Assembly: GCA_024763405.1 (NCBI GenBank)
Contig: JANTFQ010000114.1
Location: 1-7,339, forward strand
DNA from: Calditrichaceae bacterium
GTDB lineage: Bacteria > Calditrichota > Calditrichia > Calditrichales > Calditrichaceae
Length of the DNA: 7,339 nt
Direction: 5' to 3'
Below are positions 1 to 6,988 of the stretch, one piece after another; positions within the stretch are counted from its first letter, which is position 1, and the number at the start of each line of letters is the position of its first letter. The notes under the pieces were generated by a model. That model was not told the DNA's origin. It saw nothing but the letters and a program-made list of their open reading frames with translations, and searched no databases. The translations under genes and the position numbers were made by a program.

Positions 1-441
1 AAAATGCAATTATCCGAAGGCGCGCCAACAGGAGAATTTGGAAATGATTCCGACGGTGACGGTGTTCCTTTTATTCCGGAACAACCCGATAATCTTCCGC
101 CGGTATTTGCCAGTGAAGCAGTATATGAATTTTCTTCATCCCCGGCTGCGGCAGATGCGAATAGAAATGGACAGAAAAACAGAGTGGTGCGGTTAAGAAA
201 TTTTCCAAATCCATTCAACCCGGCTACCACGATTTCATTTTCCTTACCGGAAGCTGAGAAGGTCTCGTTAAAAGTCTATAATATTACCGGGCAGGTTGTG
301 GCTCAATTGGCATCCGGGAATTTGAATGCTGGTGAACATCAGTTTACGTTTGATGGCACAAAGCTCTCCAGCGGCGTTTATTTTTACCGTTTGCAGGCGG
401 GTTCGAATTCCATCGTGAAAAAGATCAATCTGATTAAATAA
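1..441 (+). CDS. C-terminal part of a secreted protein with type IX-like (Por) C-terminal sorting domain
   Basis: The reading frame is open from base 1 (a Lys codon precedes the first Met at base 4) and ends at TAA 439-441, so this is the 3' end of a longer gene whose function-defining part lies outside the window. About 65 low-complexity linker residues come first. They include an acidic DSDGDG run (residues 15-20 counted from the Met at base 4) resembling a calcium-binding repeat, and a Pro-rich stretch. The last ~80 residues form a typical C-terminal domain: the FPNPFNP signature at 67-73, then alternating beta strands (TISFSLP, VSLKVYN, GQVVAQL), a SSGVYFYRL strand at 122-130, and a basic end (KKINLIK). 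This matches the FlgD-Ig-like / T9SS type A sorting domain family that directs export through the outer membrane and surface attachment. The secretion route is inferred from the family. A strong terminator follows, so this is the last gene of its transcript. Confidence 0.85.
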   Translation, partial: KMQLSEGAPTGEFGNDSDGDGVPFIPEQPDNLPPVFASEAVYEFSSSPAAADANRNGQKNRVVRLRNFPNPFNPATTISFSLPEAEKVSLKVYNITGQVVAQLASGNLNAGEHQFTFDGTKLSSGVYFYRLQAGSNSIVKKINLIK

Positions 442-483
442 GATGTAGAATTTATCAGAATAATCAGTTACCGTATTTAGATG

Positions 484-520
484 AACTGCTCCTGAATTAA
501 AAAACGGGAGCAGTTTTTTT
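484..520 (+). terminator. Rho-independent terminator after the secreted-protein gene
   Basis: A perfect 9-bp stem pairs 484-492 (AACTGCTCC) with 507-515 (GGAGCAGTT) around a 14-nt A-rich loop. The right arm runs into seven consecutive T residues (514-520). It starts 42 bp after the stop at 441 and ends about 80 bp before the cyclase start, so it separates the two + strand genes into different transcripts. Confidence 0.88.
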
Positions 521-589
521 AGCTGGAAATGAATCCATTTTTTGTTACATTAAAAATAACGTCTGTTTGCATCATTCGTTTTACATTTC

Positions 590-593
590 AGGA
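590..593 (+). promoter_or_regulatory. Shine-Dalgarno site that selects ATG 603
   Basis: AGGA at 590-593 sits 9 nt before ATG 603. The open frame extends upstream to a possible TTG start at 567, but no comparable purine-rich site precedes that codon, and the 12 extra residues would include this Shine-Dalgarno sequence. ATG 603 is therefore preferred. Confidence 0.6.
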
Positions 594-602
594 CTTAATC
601 CA

Positions 603-1661
603 ATGTTTAAACTTACTTCTCTTAAAGCCATTCTAACCCGCATGTACCGCAATGGAATTGCCAAAAGCACCATAGAAGATTTATATAAGTTCATCGTCAA
701 AAGTAAACCGGAAAATCTGATAGCCGTAAATCCCAATCTTATTGCCATAAAAACCGGGCTCTCACATTTGGAAATGCTAAACCTGGCAATTGACGGAGTG
801 CTTTTGGGACTTTTTGAAATGCAGTGGGATATAAACTGTCCGCGTTGCGGAAACATCGCCAATCATACCCATTCTCTCGGTGATGTTCATGATCATAGTT
901 ATTGCCAAAGCTGCCAGCTGGATTTTGATAATTACGCCGATCAAAATATCACCATCAGTCTTTCCCTCCATCCCAATCTTTTCGAAGGAACGCCCCCGGA
1001 ACCTCCCGCAATGCGTCAGGTAGATAAACGCATGGCCGTGGTTACAGTACTCGATCTCATTGGGGTTCCCAAGTTCAGAAAGAATTTTTCGGACCAGATT
1101 CCCAATCTCGACCATTCGGTTAAAGTCCGTTCGGTAACGTTAATGTTTACCGATCTGATTCAGTCCACCGCTATTTATAATGACATTGGTGATTTAAAGG
1201 CCTATGTTTTAGTGAAAGAACATTTTGATGTGCTCTTTGCCGAAATTACCGCGCATTCCGGAGGCGTTATCAAAACAATCGGCGATGCGGTAATGGCCGT
1301 GTTTCACGAGCCGCTGACCGCCGTTAAAGTTTCCTTTGAATTAAAAAAGGCGGTAAAGGCCATTTTACGCAAACATAAACTGGAAAACGGCTATGGGTTA
1401 AAAGTGGGAATGGCGTCCGGTCCGGCGCTGGTAGTTAATATGAATAAAGTACTGGATTTATTTGGTACTACCGTAAATAAAGCAGCCCGAATTGTAAATT
1501 TCTCTGATAATGAACAGATTGCTGTTTGTCAGAATACCTTAGCCGATGCGGATTTAAAACACTGGCTCGATAGCGGCGGCTACGAAATCAACACGATTAA
1601 AGAGCAGCTAAAGGGCCTGCCGGGCTTAACCGAAGTGGCGCTGGTAAAAACGGCCGGATAA
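603..1661 (+). CDS. Class III adenylate cyclase with N-terminal zinc-ribbon-like domain (DUF5939-like)
   Basis: This 352-residue soluble protein is predicted to make cAMP from ATP. No signal peptide or membrane segment is visible. Residues 1-~165 are an N-terminal module with two CxxC pairs (C79/C82 and C101/C104) separated by a His-rich stretch (H88, H90, H96, H98). It resembles the DUF5939 type of domain found before bacterial cyclases, an assignment made from memory of the family. Residues ~175-345 are the cyclase homology domain. It has both metal-binding aspartates (D184 in FTD, D228 in IGDA), the adenine-contacting Lys K224 (IKTIGD), its partner Asp D285 (LDLFG), and the transition-state Asn and Arg (N292 in TTVN, R296 in AAR). 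This full set predicts an active enzyme with ATP rather than GTP preference, working as a homodimer. It has its own transcript, between a terminator upstream and convergent kinase genes downstream. The signal it reads is unknown. Confidence 0.88.
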   Translation: MFKLTSLKAILTRMYRNGIAKSTIEDLYKFIVKSKPENLIAVNPNLIAIKTGLSHLEMLNLAIDGVLLGLFEMQWDINCPRCGNIANHTHSLGDVHDHSYCQSCQLDFDNYADQNITISLSLHPNLFEGTPPEPPAMRQVDKRMAVVTVLDLIGVPKFRKNFSDQIPNLDHSVKVRSVTLMFTDLIQSTAIYNDIGDLKAYVLVKEHFDVLFAEITAHSGGVIKTIGDAVMAVFHEPLTAVKVSFELKKAVKAILRKHKLENGYGLKVGMASGPALVVNMNKVLDLFGTTVNKAARIVNFSDNEQIAVCQNTLADADLKHWLDSGGYEINTIKEQLKGLPGLTEVALVKTAG

Positions 1662-1695
1662 ATTTTTCTTAAAATGTCGTAATGGGGCAATGCAA

Positions 1696-3990
1696 TTAAC
1701 AGGTTTTAGAAATATTTAATTTTACAGACTGTACGAGTTCCTTTACTTTAAAGGGCTTTTTTAATACGGCACAGAAACCATATTTTTGATATTCGGACAT
1801 AACGGGATTACCGGCATATCCGCTGGAAACGATCGCTTTTACTTTGGGATCAATTTTTATTAATTGAACAATTGCTTCTTTTCCGCCAATTCCTCCGGGT
1901 ATTGTCAAATCCATTATTACTAAATCATAAGGGCTTTTATACTGCATTGCTGTTTTGTATTTCTCAATCGCTTCGGCGCCATCATGCGCAAAATCGACCT
2001 TGTAACCAAACTCGGTTAGCGCCATATCGGTAAAATCCAAAATAATATCCTGGTCATCCATCACTAAAATTTTGCCTTGTCCCCTTAAAGATTCCAATTC
2101 TTCTGTATGCGTGTTATCAGGTAGGTTAGAATTTGACGCTGGAATTAAAATTACAAAAGTTGTACCTTTGTCAACCACAGATTTTACGCTAATGTGTGCC
2201 TGGTGATTTTTTATAATGGAATAAATAGTGGCCAATCCAAGACCGCTGCCATGGGTTTTCGTTGTAAAATAGGGATCAAAAATGTTTTTTATATTTTCGG
2301 GAGTGATTCCAATTCCTTCATCCTGTACGACAATTTCTACATAATTTCCCGCGGATATTGAAGAATTATCTGCGTCAAAAACGATGTTTTTACAGCGGAT
2401 ATTCACCACTCCTCCGTCCGGCATAGCGTGATCGGCGTTGATTATTAGATTTTGAACAACCTGGCTAAGCTGCCCCTCATCAAAATCGACCGGCCATAAA
2501 TCGGGCTCATATTCGAAGTTAAAACTTACATTTGAACCGCGCAATGCAAACGAAGTGGAAGATTTAATCACATCGGTAATGTCGATGGTTTGTAATACAG
2601 GAGCACCGCCCTTCGAAAAGACCAGTAACTGCTGTGTCAGATCCTTTGCGCGCACCAAAGCTTTTTCGGCTTCATCCAGACGTTTATAACTTTTTTCCTC
2701 CGGCTGCATAAATACTTTCGCTAAGCCGATGTTTCCAAAGATAGCCGTTAACAGATTGTTAAAATCATGCGCGATACCACCGGCTAAAACACCGAGAGAT
2801 TCCAATTTTTGAGAGCGGATCAATTCCGCTTCCATTAGTTTTTTATCGCTAATATCGTTTATCATACCCTGAAACCGAACAGGCTTTCCATCCTCATCGT
2901 TTATTGTTTGTATAAGGGTATGTACCCAGCGGATTGTTCCGTCTTTGCGTATGATACGGTATTCCCGTTCCATCTCATTTTGTTCGTTTTTAAAATGAGT
3001 TTCCTTTTCCGCTAAAATCATTTTTAGATCGTCAGGATGAATAATATTATTCCAGGTAGGATTTTCCGCTAAAAAATCTTTTTCCGAATACCCCGTTATT
3101 TGCTGAATGGCGCCGTTCATAAAAATAAGTTTATAATCAAGCGACATCTGGAAGGCAATTCCGTTATAATGTTCGATAAAAGAGCGGTATTTTTTTTCAC
3201 TTACGGCTAATTTTTTTACCATTTCTTTTCGTTTTGTTACATCGTAAAATACGACAACAATTCCCAGAATCCGACCATTTACATCTTTAATTGGTGCAGC
3301 ACTGTCTTCAATACAGCGTTCCTGTCCGTCTTTGGAAATGAGTAGGGTATGATTCGCCAGATGAACAGTTTCCTTTATTCGGAGTGCCTTTTCAACGGGA
3401 TTTTCCTGTGTTTCACGGGTATCTTCGTTTATAATATTAAAAATATCCGCAAATTGACGATCAATGGCAGCGTCCTGTTTCCAGCCGGTAAAAAGTTCTG
3501 CTGAAGGATTTAAAAATTTTACGATTCCTTTCTCGTCGGTCGCAATAACCGCATCGCCGATACTGTGCAGGGTGGTTTGCAGCCAGCTTTCACTTTCTCT
3601 GACCTGCCGTTCCATTTTGTGCCGTTGCAGCGCCATTTCAATGGTAATCTGCAATTCACGTTCTTTAAACGGTTTTAAAATGTAGCCATAGGGCGCTTCT
3701 TGCTGGGCACGTTTTAATGTTTTGGGATCCGAATGGGCGGTTAAAAAGACGATAGGGATATCGGTAGTGCTACGGATTAGAGAAGCTGTTTCAATTCCAT
3801 CTTTGTCGCCTTTTATAATGATATCCATCAGGATCAAATCGGGCAGGGTTTCCTGTGCTTTTTCGGCAGCCGCGTTACCGTTATCAAATGTGCCGATAAT
3901 AGAGTAACCCATTTTTTGCAGACGATCGCGCAGTTCCATTGCCACGATGCTTTCGTCTTCAACGATAAGAATTTTTGCTTTTGTGTCCAT
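1696..3990 (-). CDS. Hybrid histidine kinase, REC-PAS-PAS-HisKA-HATPase-REC
   Basis: This 764-residue cytoplasmic protein has no membrane segment. Domains in order: receiver 1 (~5-120; acidic E11/D12, phospho-acceptor D56, T84, K106), PAS/PAC 1 (~134-255), PAS/PAC 2 (~266-385, with an IIHPDD motif and a PAC region at 341-385), HisKA dimerisation helix with H-box AHDFNNLL (H408), HATPase_c (N-box N518, G1 DEGIG with D557, F-box FDPYFTTK 571-578, G2 GSGLGL 581-586), and receiver 2 (~638-760; D645/D646, D694, S723, K745). All catalytic and phospho-acceptor residues are present. Receiver 1 probably takes phosphate from a partner kinase and tunes autophosphorylation at H408, with transfer to D694; this flow is inferred. 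The two HisKA_2 kinases just upstream are the obvious partners. ATG 3990 is preceded by a weak GGAA (3997-4000), 6 nt away. The gene starts 12 bp after the upstream kinase stop, which suggests co-transcription. It carries no DNA-binding or other output domain. Confidence 0.93.
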   Translation of the reverse strand: MDTKAKILIVEDESIVAMELRDRLQKMGYSIIGTFDNGNAAAEKAQETLPDLILMDIIIKGDKDGIETASLIRSTTDIPIVFLTAHSDPKTLKRAQQEAPYGYILKPFKERELQITIEMALQRHKMERQVRESESWLQTTLHSIGDAVIATDEKGIVKFLNPSAELFTGWKQDAAIDRQFADIFNIINEDTRETQENPVEKALRIKETVHLANHTLLISKDGQERCIEDSAAPIKDVNGRILGIVVVFYDVTKRKEMVKKLAVSEKKYRSFIEHYNGIAFQMSLDYKLIFMNGAIQQITGYSEKDFLAENPTWNNIIHPDDLKMILAEKETHFKNEQNEMEREYRIIRKDGTIRWVHTLIQTINDEDGKPVRFQGMINDISDKKLMEAELIRSQKLESLGVLAGGIAHDFNNLLTAIFGNIGLAKVFMQPEEKSYKRLDEAEKALVRAKDLTQQLLVFSKGGAPVLQTIDITDVIKSSTSFALRGSNVSFNFEYEPDLWPVDFDEGQLSQVVQNLIINADHAMPDGGVVNIRCKNIVFDADNSSISAGNYVEIVVQDEGIGITPENIKNIFDPYFTTKTHGSGLGLATIYSIIKNHQAHISVKSVVDKGTTFVILIPASNSNLPDNTHTEELESLRGQGKILVMDDQDIILDFTDMALTEFGYKVDFAHDGAEAIEKYKTAMQYKSPYDLVIMDLTIPGGIGGKEAIVQLIKIDPKVKAIVSSGYAGNPVMSEYQKYGFCAVLKKPFKVKELVQSVKLNISKTC

Positions 3991-4002
3991 TTTTAATTCC
4001 GT

Positions 4003-5382
4003 TTACATTACACTAAATGAAATATCAAAATAGGCGCCGTTATCATTTTTAAGAACAACCGTGCCTCCCAATTGATTGATGAGCGAATTAACCAGTTGTA
4101 ACCCCAGGGAAGGAGATTCTTTAAAATTGATTTTTGAGGGGATTCCCCGGCCGTTATCTGCTACAATTAACTGGGTGCATGACGCTTTTTTTTGTTTTAG
4201 CAATACTTTTATCCTACGTTCTTTTTTCTCGGAGTTATGATTATCGGCAGTATTAGAAAAATCATTAAACGCATATTTTAAGGCGTTTGAAACAAGCTCG
4301 TTTATAATTAAACCCAGCGGTATTGCTTTTTCGATTGTCAGGGGTACCGGATCGATTCCTAACGTCAAATCTACAGCTGAGTTTTCATCCGTATAGGAAC
4401 TTAGGAGTTCGGTGGTTAGATTTTTTAAATAATCCCGAATATTAACTTTAGCCAAATCATCTGCCTGATACAGATTTTCGTGAACCATGGCCATGGAAAG
4501 AATCCGATTCTGGCTGTCCTTGAACAATGCTTTTGAATATTCATCCGTCAAGCTTTGCGATTGTAAATACAGCAGACTGGAAATAATCTGAAGATTGTTT
4601 TTAACCCGGTGATGGATTTCCTTCAGCAGGATTTCTTTCTCTTTTACCTCATTGTCTAACAGAATATTGGCTTCGCTTAGTTCGATTGTGCGCTCAGACA
4701 CACGTTTATCCAATTGTCGGTTGGAACGTTCAAGTTCATCCTTTATCGCTTCTAATTCTGCTATTTTGGTGTTCAGCAGGTTATTTTTCTTGATAACATT
4801 TTCCTGTGTGTTTTCACGGGTTTTTTCAAATGCGTATGCAAAGACGGCCACAACGATATAGGCCATCACAAAACGTGTTTCGAATGCACTTGTTCGGATC
4901 ATTTTAATGCCTAAATACTCTGCAGAAATAAACAAGACAACAGTAGCAGAAATTAATAAAGCAGATACCCAAAACCCTTTTTTACTGCCTAATAGAAATG
5001 AAGTGAGCAGCGGAAATGTAAAATACCATAAAAATGCGGCCCCACCCATCCACTGAGAAAGCATTAAATAAAAGAACAGGCTTCCTGCGGCCGTTATGCC
5101 AGCGTTTATAACGAATTTATAATGAGTTCCAATTCGAAGATAAACTATTTCTATTAGAAGAAGCAACGCCGTAAAAACATCAAACCAGCCAACAATGGGG
5201 TTTCCGAGACGAATGGCATCGATCCCTAATGGAGCCAATGCCAGGATTCCTACAACCCCAATGGCATTGAGCATATTTGTTTTGCGAATCAATTCCACAT
5301 CGTTCGTATCGGAGAGACCACTGGCAAAGAAATCTATCAAAATATAACGCAAAATGCGCTTCCATTTAAAAATAATATTCAT
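4003..5382 (-). CDS. Multi-TM sensor histidine kinase, HisKA_2 family
   Basis: This is a 459-residue inner-membrane kinase. About six hydrophobic helices lie at roughly 40-58, 65-83, 90-108, 113-131, 137-155 and 170-185, with very short loops. There is no room for a large periplasmic domain, so sensing is probably within the membrane. A coiled coil follows (~190-250), then the HisKA_2 box EIHHRVKNNLQ (255-265; H258, next to RVKN, is the likely phospho-acceptor, H257 the alternative). The HATPase has N-box NELVSNALKY (N361, N366), G1 DNGRGIP (D409) and the short G2 form SPSLGLQL (423-430). Its core is very close to that of the next kinase upstream, but the membrane part is unrelated. The gene begins 17 bp after that kinase ends and stops 12 bp before the hybrid kinase, so it is mid-operon. 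The start at 5382 lacks a strong, well-spaced ribosome site: AGGGA lies 14 nt upstream, overlapping the end of the previous gene. It is kept because it leaves the whole membrane region intact. The stimulus is unknown. Confidence 0.9.
   Translation of the reverse strand: MNIIFKWKRILRYILIDFFASGLSDTNDVELIRKTNMLNAIGVVGILALAPLGIDAIRLGNPIVGWFDVFTALLLLIEIVYLRIGTHYKFVINAGITAAGSLFFYLMLSQWMGGAAFLWYFTFPLLTSFLLGSKKGFWVSALLISATVVLFISAEYLGIKMIRTSAFETRFVMAYIVVAVFAYAFEKTRENTQENVIKKNNLLNTKIAELEAIKDELERSNRQLDKRVSERTIELSEANILLDNEVKEKEILLKEIHHRVKNNLQIISSLLYLQSQSLTDEYSKALFKDSQNRILSMAMVHENLYQADDLAKVNIRDYLKNLTTELLSSYTDENSAVDLTLGIDPVPLTIEKAIPLGLIINELVSNALKYAFNDFSNTADNHNSEKKERRIKVLLKQKKASCTQLIVADNGRGIPSKINFKESPSLGLQLVNSLINQLGGTVVLKNDNGAYFDISFSVM
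4562..4646 (-). repeat. Paralogous direct repeat, copy in the multi-TM kinase
   Basis: These 85 bp match 5941-6025 at about 72 positions by hand count, including an identical 20-base block. The repeat encodes the end of the coiled coil and the HisKA_2 H-box. It is the best-conserved DNA left from tandem duplication of the kinase core, not a mobile repeat. Confidence 0.6.
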
Positions 5383-5399
5383 ACGGTTCTTGTCTATCC

Positions 5400-6917
5400 C
5401 TAATCTAAAGGAAAATTTATTTCAAATTGTGCGCCGTGTGCATTCCGGTAATTAATTGTGCCATCTAACTGGCTGGTAAGTGAATTTACCAATTGAAGTC
5501 CCAGAGAAGGGGAATTACGGAAGTCGATTTTTTCACTTAATCCGTTGCCATTATCTGCAACTACCAATAAAACTTTGTGTTCATCCTTAAGTTTAAGCTG
5601 CACTTTGATTTGCTTTTGAGTTCCCTCGTTATCCGTGGAAGTTTTAAAAGCATATTTAAATGCGTTAGAGACTAGTTCATTAATAATCAAACCGCAGGGG
5701 ATAGCTTTATCAATGTTCAGGGGAATCGATTCGATGGAAAGCTCAAGTGCCACACGGCTGTCTTCCTGTTGATACGAGCTGCTGAGTTCGCGGGTTAAAT
5801 TGGTGATATAATCAATAATGTTTATCATCGCTAAATCATCCGAGCGGTAAAGATTTTCATGGATCAGTGCCATTGAAATAATCCGGTTACGGCTGTCGGT
5901 AAACATTAAAGCCGTCTTTTTATCGGTGATATTTCTCGACTGCAAATAAAGCAGACTGGAAATAATCTGCAAGTTATTCTTAACGCGGTGGTGAATTTCT
6001 TTAAGCAGGACTTCTTTCTCTTTTAGTGAAATAACAAGTTTAGCCTGATTCTTTTTTCGAGCGCTAATTTCAGAGACTAATTTATTATTGGCCTCCGCTA
6101 ATTGAAGTGTGCGGTCTTCTACCCGTTCTTCCAGTTCATTCCGGGCTTTTTGTAGTTCATCCGTCATGATATTAAAGGAATGTGCCAGACTCTCTAATTC
6201 ATCATGCGTCGATATATTGGCACGGACACTTAAATCGCCGGCCGCAATTTGTTGTGATACCCGATCCAGGGTCTGAATAGGTGTGATCAGACGCCGGGCA
6301 AATATGGCGGAAGCGATAAGGCCGATTAGGAGGGAAAATATTGCCAGGTAAAATGAATTCCATAAAGTGTTTTTAATATCTGAATTGTATTTTTCCAGTG
6401 ATAAACCGACATGAATCCACCCCCAATCAATTCCGGAATAGTTAAAGGGATAGGCAAAATGAAATACCGGCGATTTTACTCTTTCATCGTGATAAAATTC
6501 GTACCCTTCCTTAAAATTGGGCTTAGTAAAACGTTTTTCTGTACTGGTCTCAGAGGTCCACATTTTCTTGGTAAACAAGAGGGAAAAACCATCATACTTT
6601 ACCACATAAATATAACTAATCGATTTTCCTTTTTGTACTAATGGCAGGCAATAATCAACCACCGTTGTATAGTCTTCGTTATATACAGACGAAGCGGTAA
6701 TCTGGTCGATTGAGGAAGCAATATTGATGGCCTCATTTTTCATCCGGTCAATGATTATGGCTTTTTGTGAATAAAAATTAGCAACAACATAAAATGAAAC
6801 CGCTACCACAATTAAAATCCATGATAAAAAAGTAATTCTGAACTGTATACTTTTCGAATAATGCTTTTTAGGTCTAATGTTTTGCCAGGCTGTTTGATTT
6901 ATATTTCCGTCCATCAT
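5400..6917 (-). CDS. Two-TM periplasmic-sensor histidine kinase with HAMP, HisKA_2 family
   Basis: This is a 505-residue inner-membrane kinase. TM1 is at ~28-48. A periplasmic domain of about 138 residues (49-186) has a Cache-like look, with strands such as SYIYVVKYDG and GWIHVGLSLE; the fold name is tentative. TM2 is at ~187-207. HAMP follows (~208-260, with the ITPIQTLDRV start and DELESLAHSFN end motifs), then a coiled coil (~255-300). The catalytic part has HisKA_2 EIHHRVKNNLQ (307-317; H310 likely phospho-acceptor), N-box NELVSNAFKY (N413, N418), G1 DNGNGL (D455) and G2 SPSLGLQL (469-476). The gene lies 71 bp downstream of a PhnD-type binding protein, which may deliver ligand to the periplasmic domain (inference). 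It starts with two adjacent ATGs (6917 and 6914); a GAG 5 nt before the second may favour 6914, but the choice changes one residue only. Partner receivers are probably in the hybrid kinase at the end of the same operon. Confidence 0.92.
   Translation of the reverse strand: MMDGNINQTAWQNIRPKKHYSKSIQFRITFLSWILIVVAVSFYVVANFYSQKAIIIDRMKNEAINIASSIDQITASSVYNEDYTTVVDYCLPLVQKGKSISYIYVVKYDGFSLLFTKKMWTSETSTEKRFTKPNFKEGYEFYHDERVKSPVFHFAYPFNYSGIDWGWIHVGLSLEKYNSDIKNTLWNSFYLAIFSLLIGLIASAIFARRLITPIQTLDRVSQQIAAGDLSVRANISTHDELESLAHSFNIMTDELQKARNELEERVEDRTLQLAEANNKLVSEISARKKNQAKLVISLKEKEVLLKEIHHRVKNNLQIISSLLYLQSRNITDKKTALMFTDSRNRIISMALIHENLYRSDDLAMINIIDYITNLTRELSSSYQQEDSRVALELSIESIPLNIDKAIPCGLIINELVSNAFKYAFKTSTDNEGTQKQIKVQLKLKDEHKVLLVVADNGNGLSEKIDFRNSPSLGLQLVNSLTSQLDGTINYRNAHGAQFEINFPLD
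5941..6025 (-). repeat. Paralogous direct repeat, copy in the HAMP kinase
   Basis: This is the partner of the repeat at 4562-4646, in the same orientation and offset by 1379 bp. It covers the H-box and the preceding helix. Coding constraint on the H-box explains part of the similarity; the unbroken alignment of the rest of the core supports gene duplication. Confidence 0.6.
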
Positions 6918-6988
6918 TACTCAATTCGTTTTCGTATAAAATTAATAAAGATTTTTAAGTAGAACGTTATCATTTATGAATCGGATAG

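Noticed and set aside
521..589. Possible promoter for the cyclase in the AT-rich gap
   Set aside because: TTGTTA at 542-547 has no convincing -10 element at proper spacing, and no Bacteroidetes-type TAnnTTTG was found. A promoter is expected here but cannot be placed.
567..602. TTG start 12 codons upstream for the cyclase
   Set aside because: The ATG at 603 has AGGA 9 nt upstream, while TTG 567 has no ribosome site and the extra peptide would span that AGGA.
777..1115. Long minus-strand open frame inside the cyclase
   Set aside because: It lies wholly within the cyclase gene, which has a complete set of family motifs; the shadow frame has no recognisable domain.
3464..3907. Plus-strand open frames inside the hybrid kinase
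   Set aside because: These are short shadow frames opposite the first receiver and PAS domains, with no ribosome site or recognisable motif.
6411..6641. Plus-strand open frame opposite the HAMP kinase sensor domain
   Set aside because: It is a shadow of a well-supported kinase gene, with no domain and no ribosome site seen.
6918..6988. Possible internal promoter between the binding protein and the HAMP kinase
   Set aside because: The 71-bp gap is AT-rich, but no paired -35/-10 elements or terminator hairpin could be defended.
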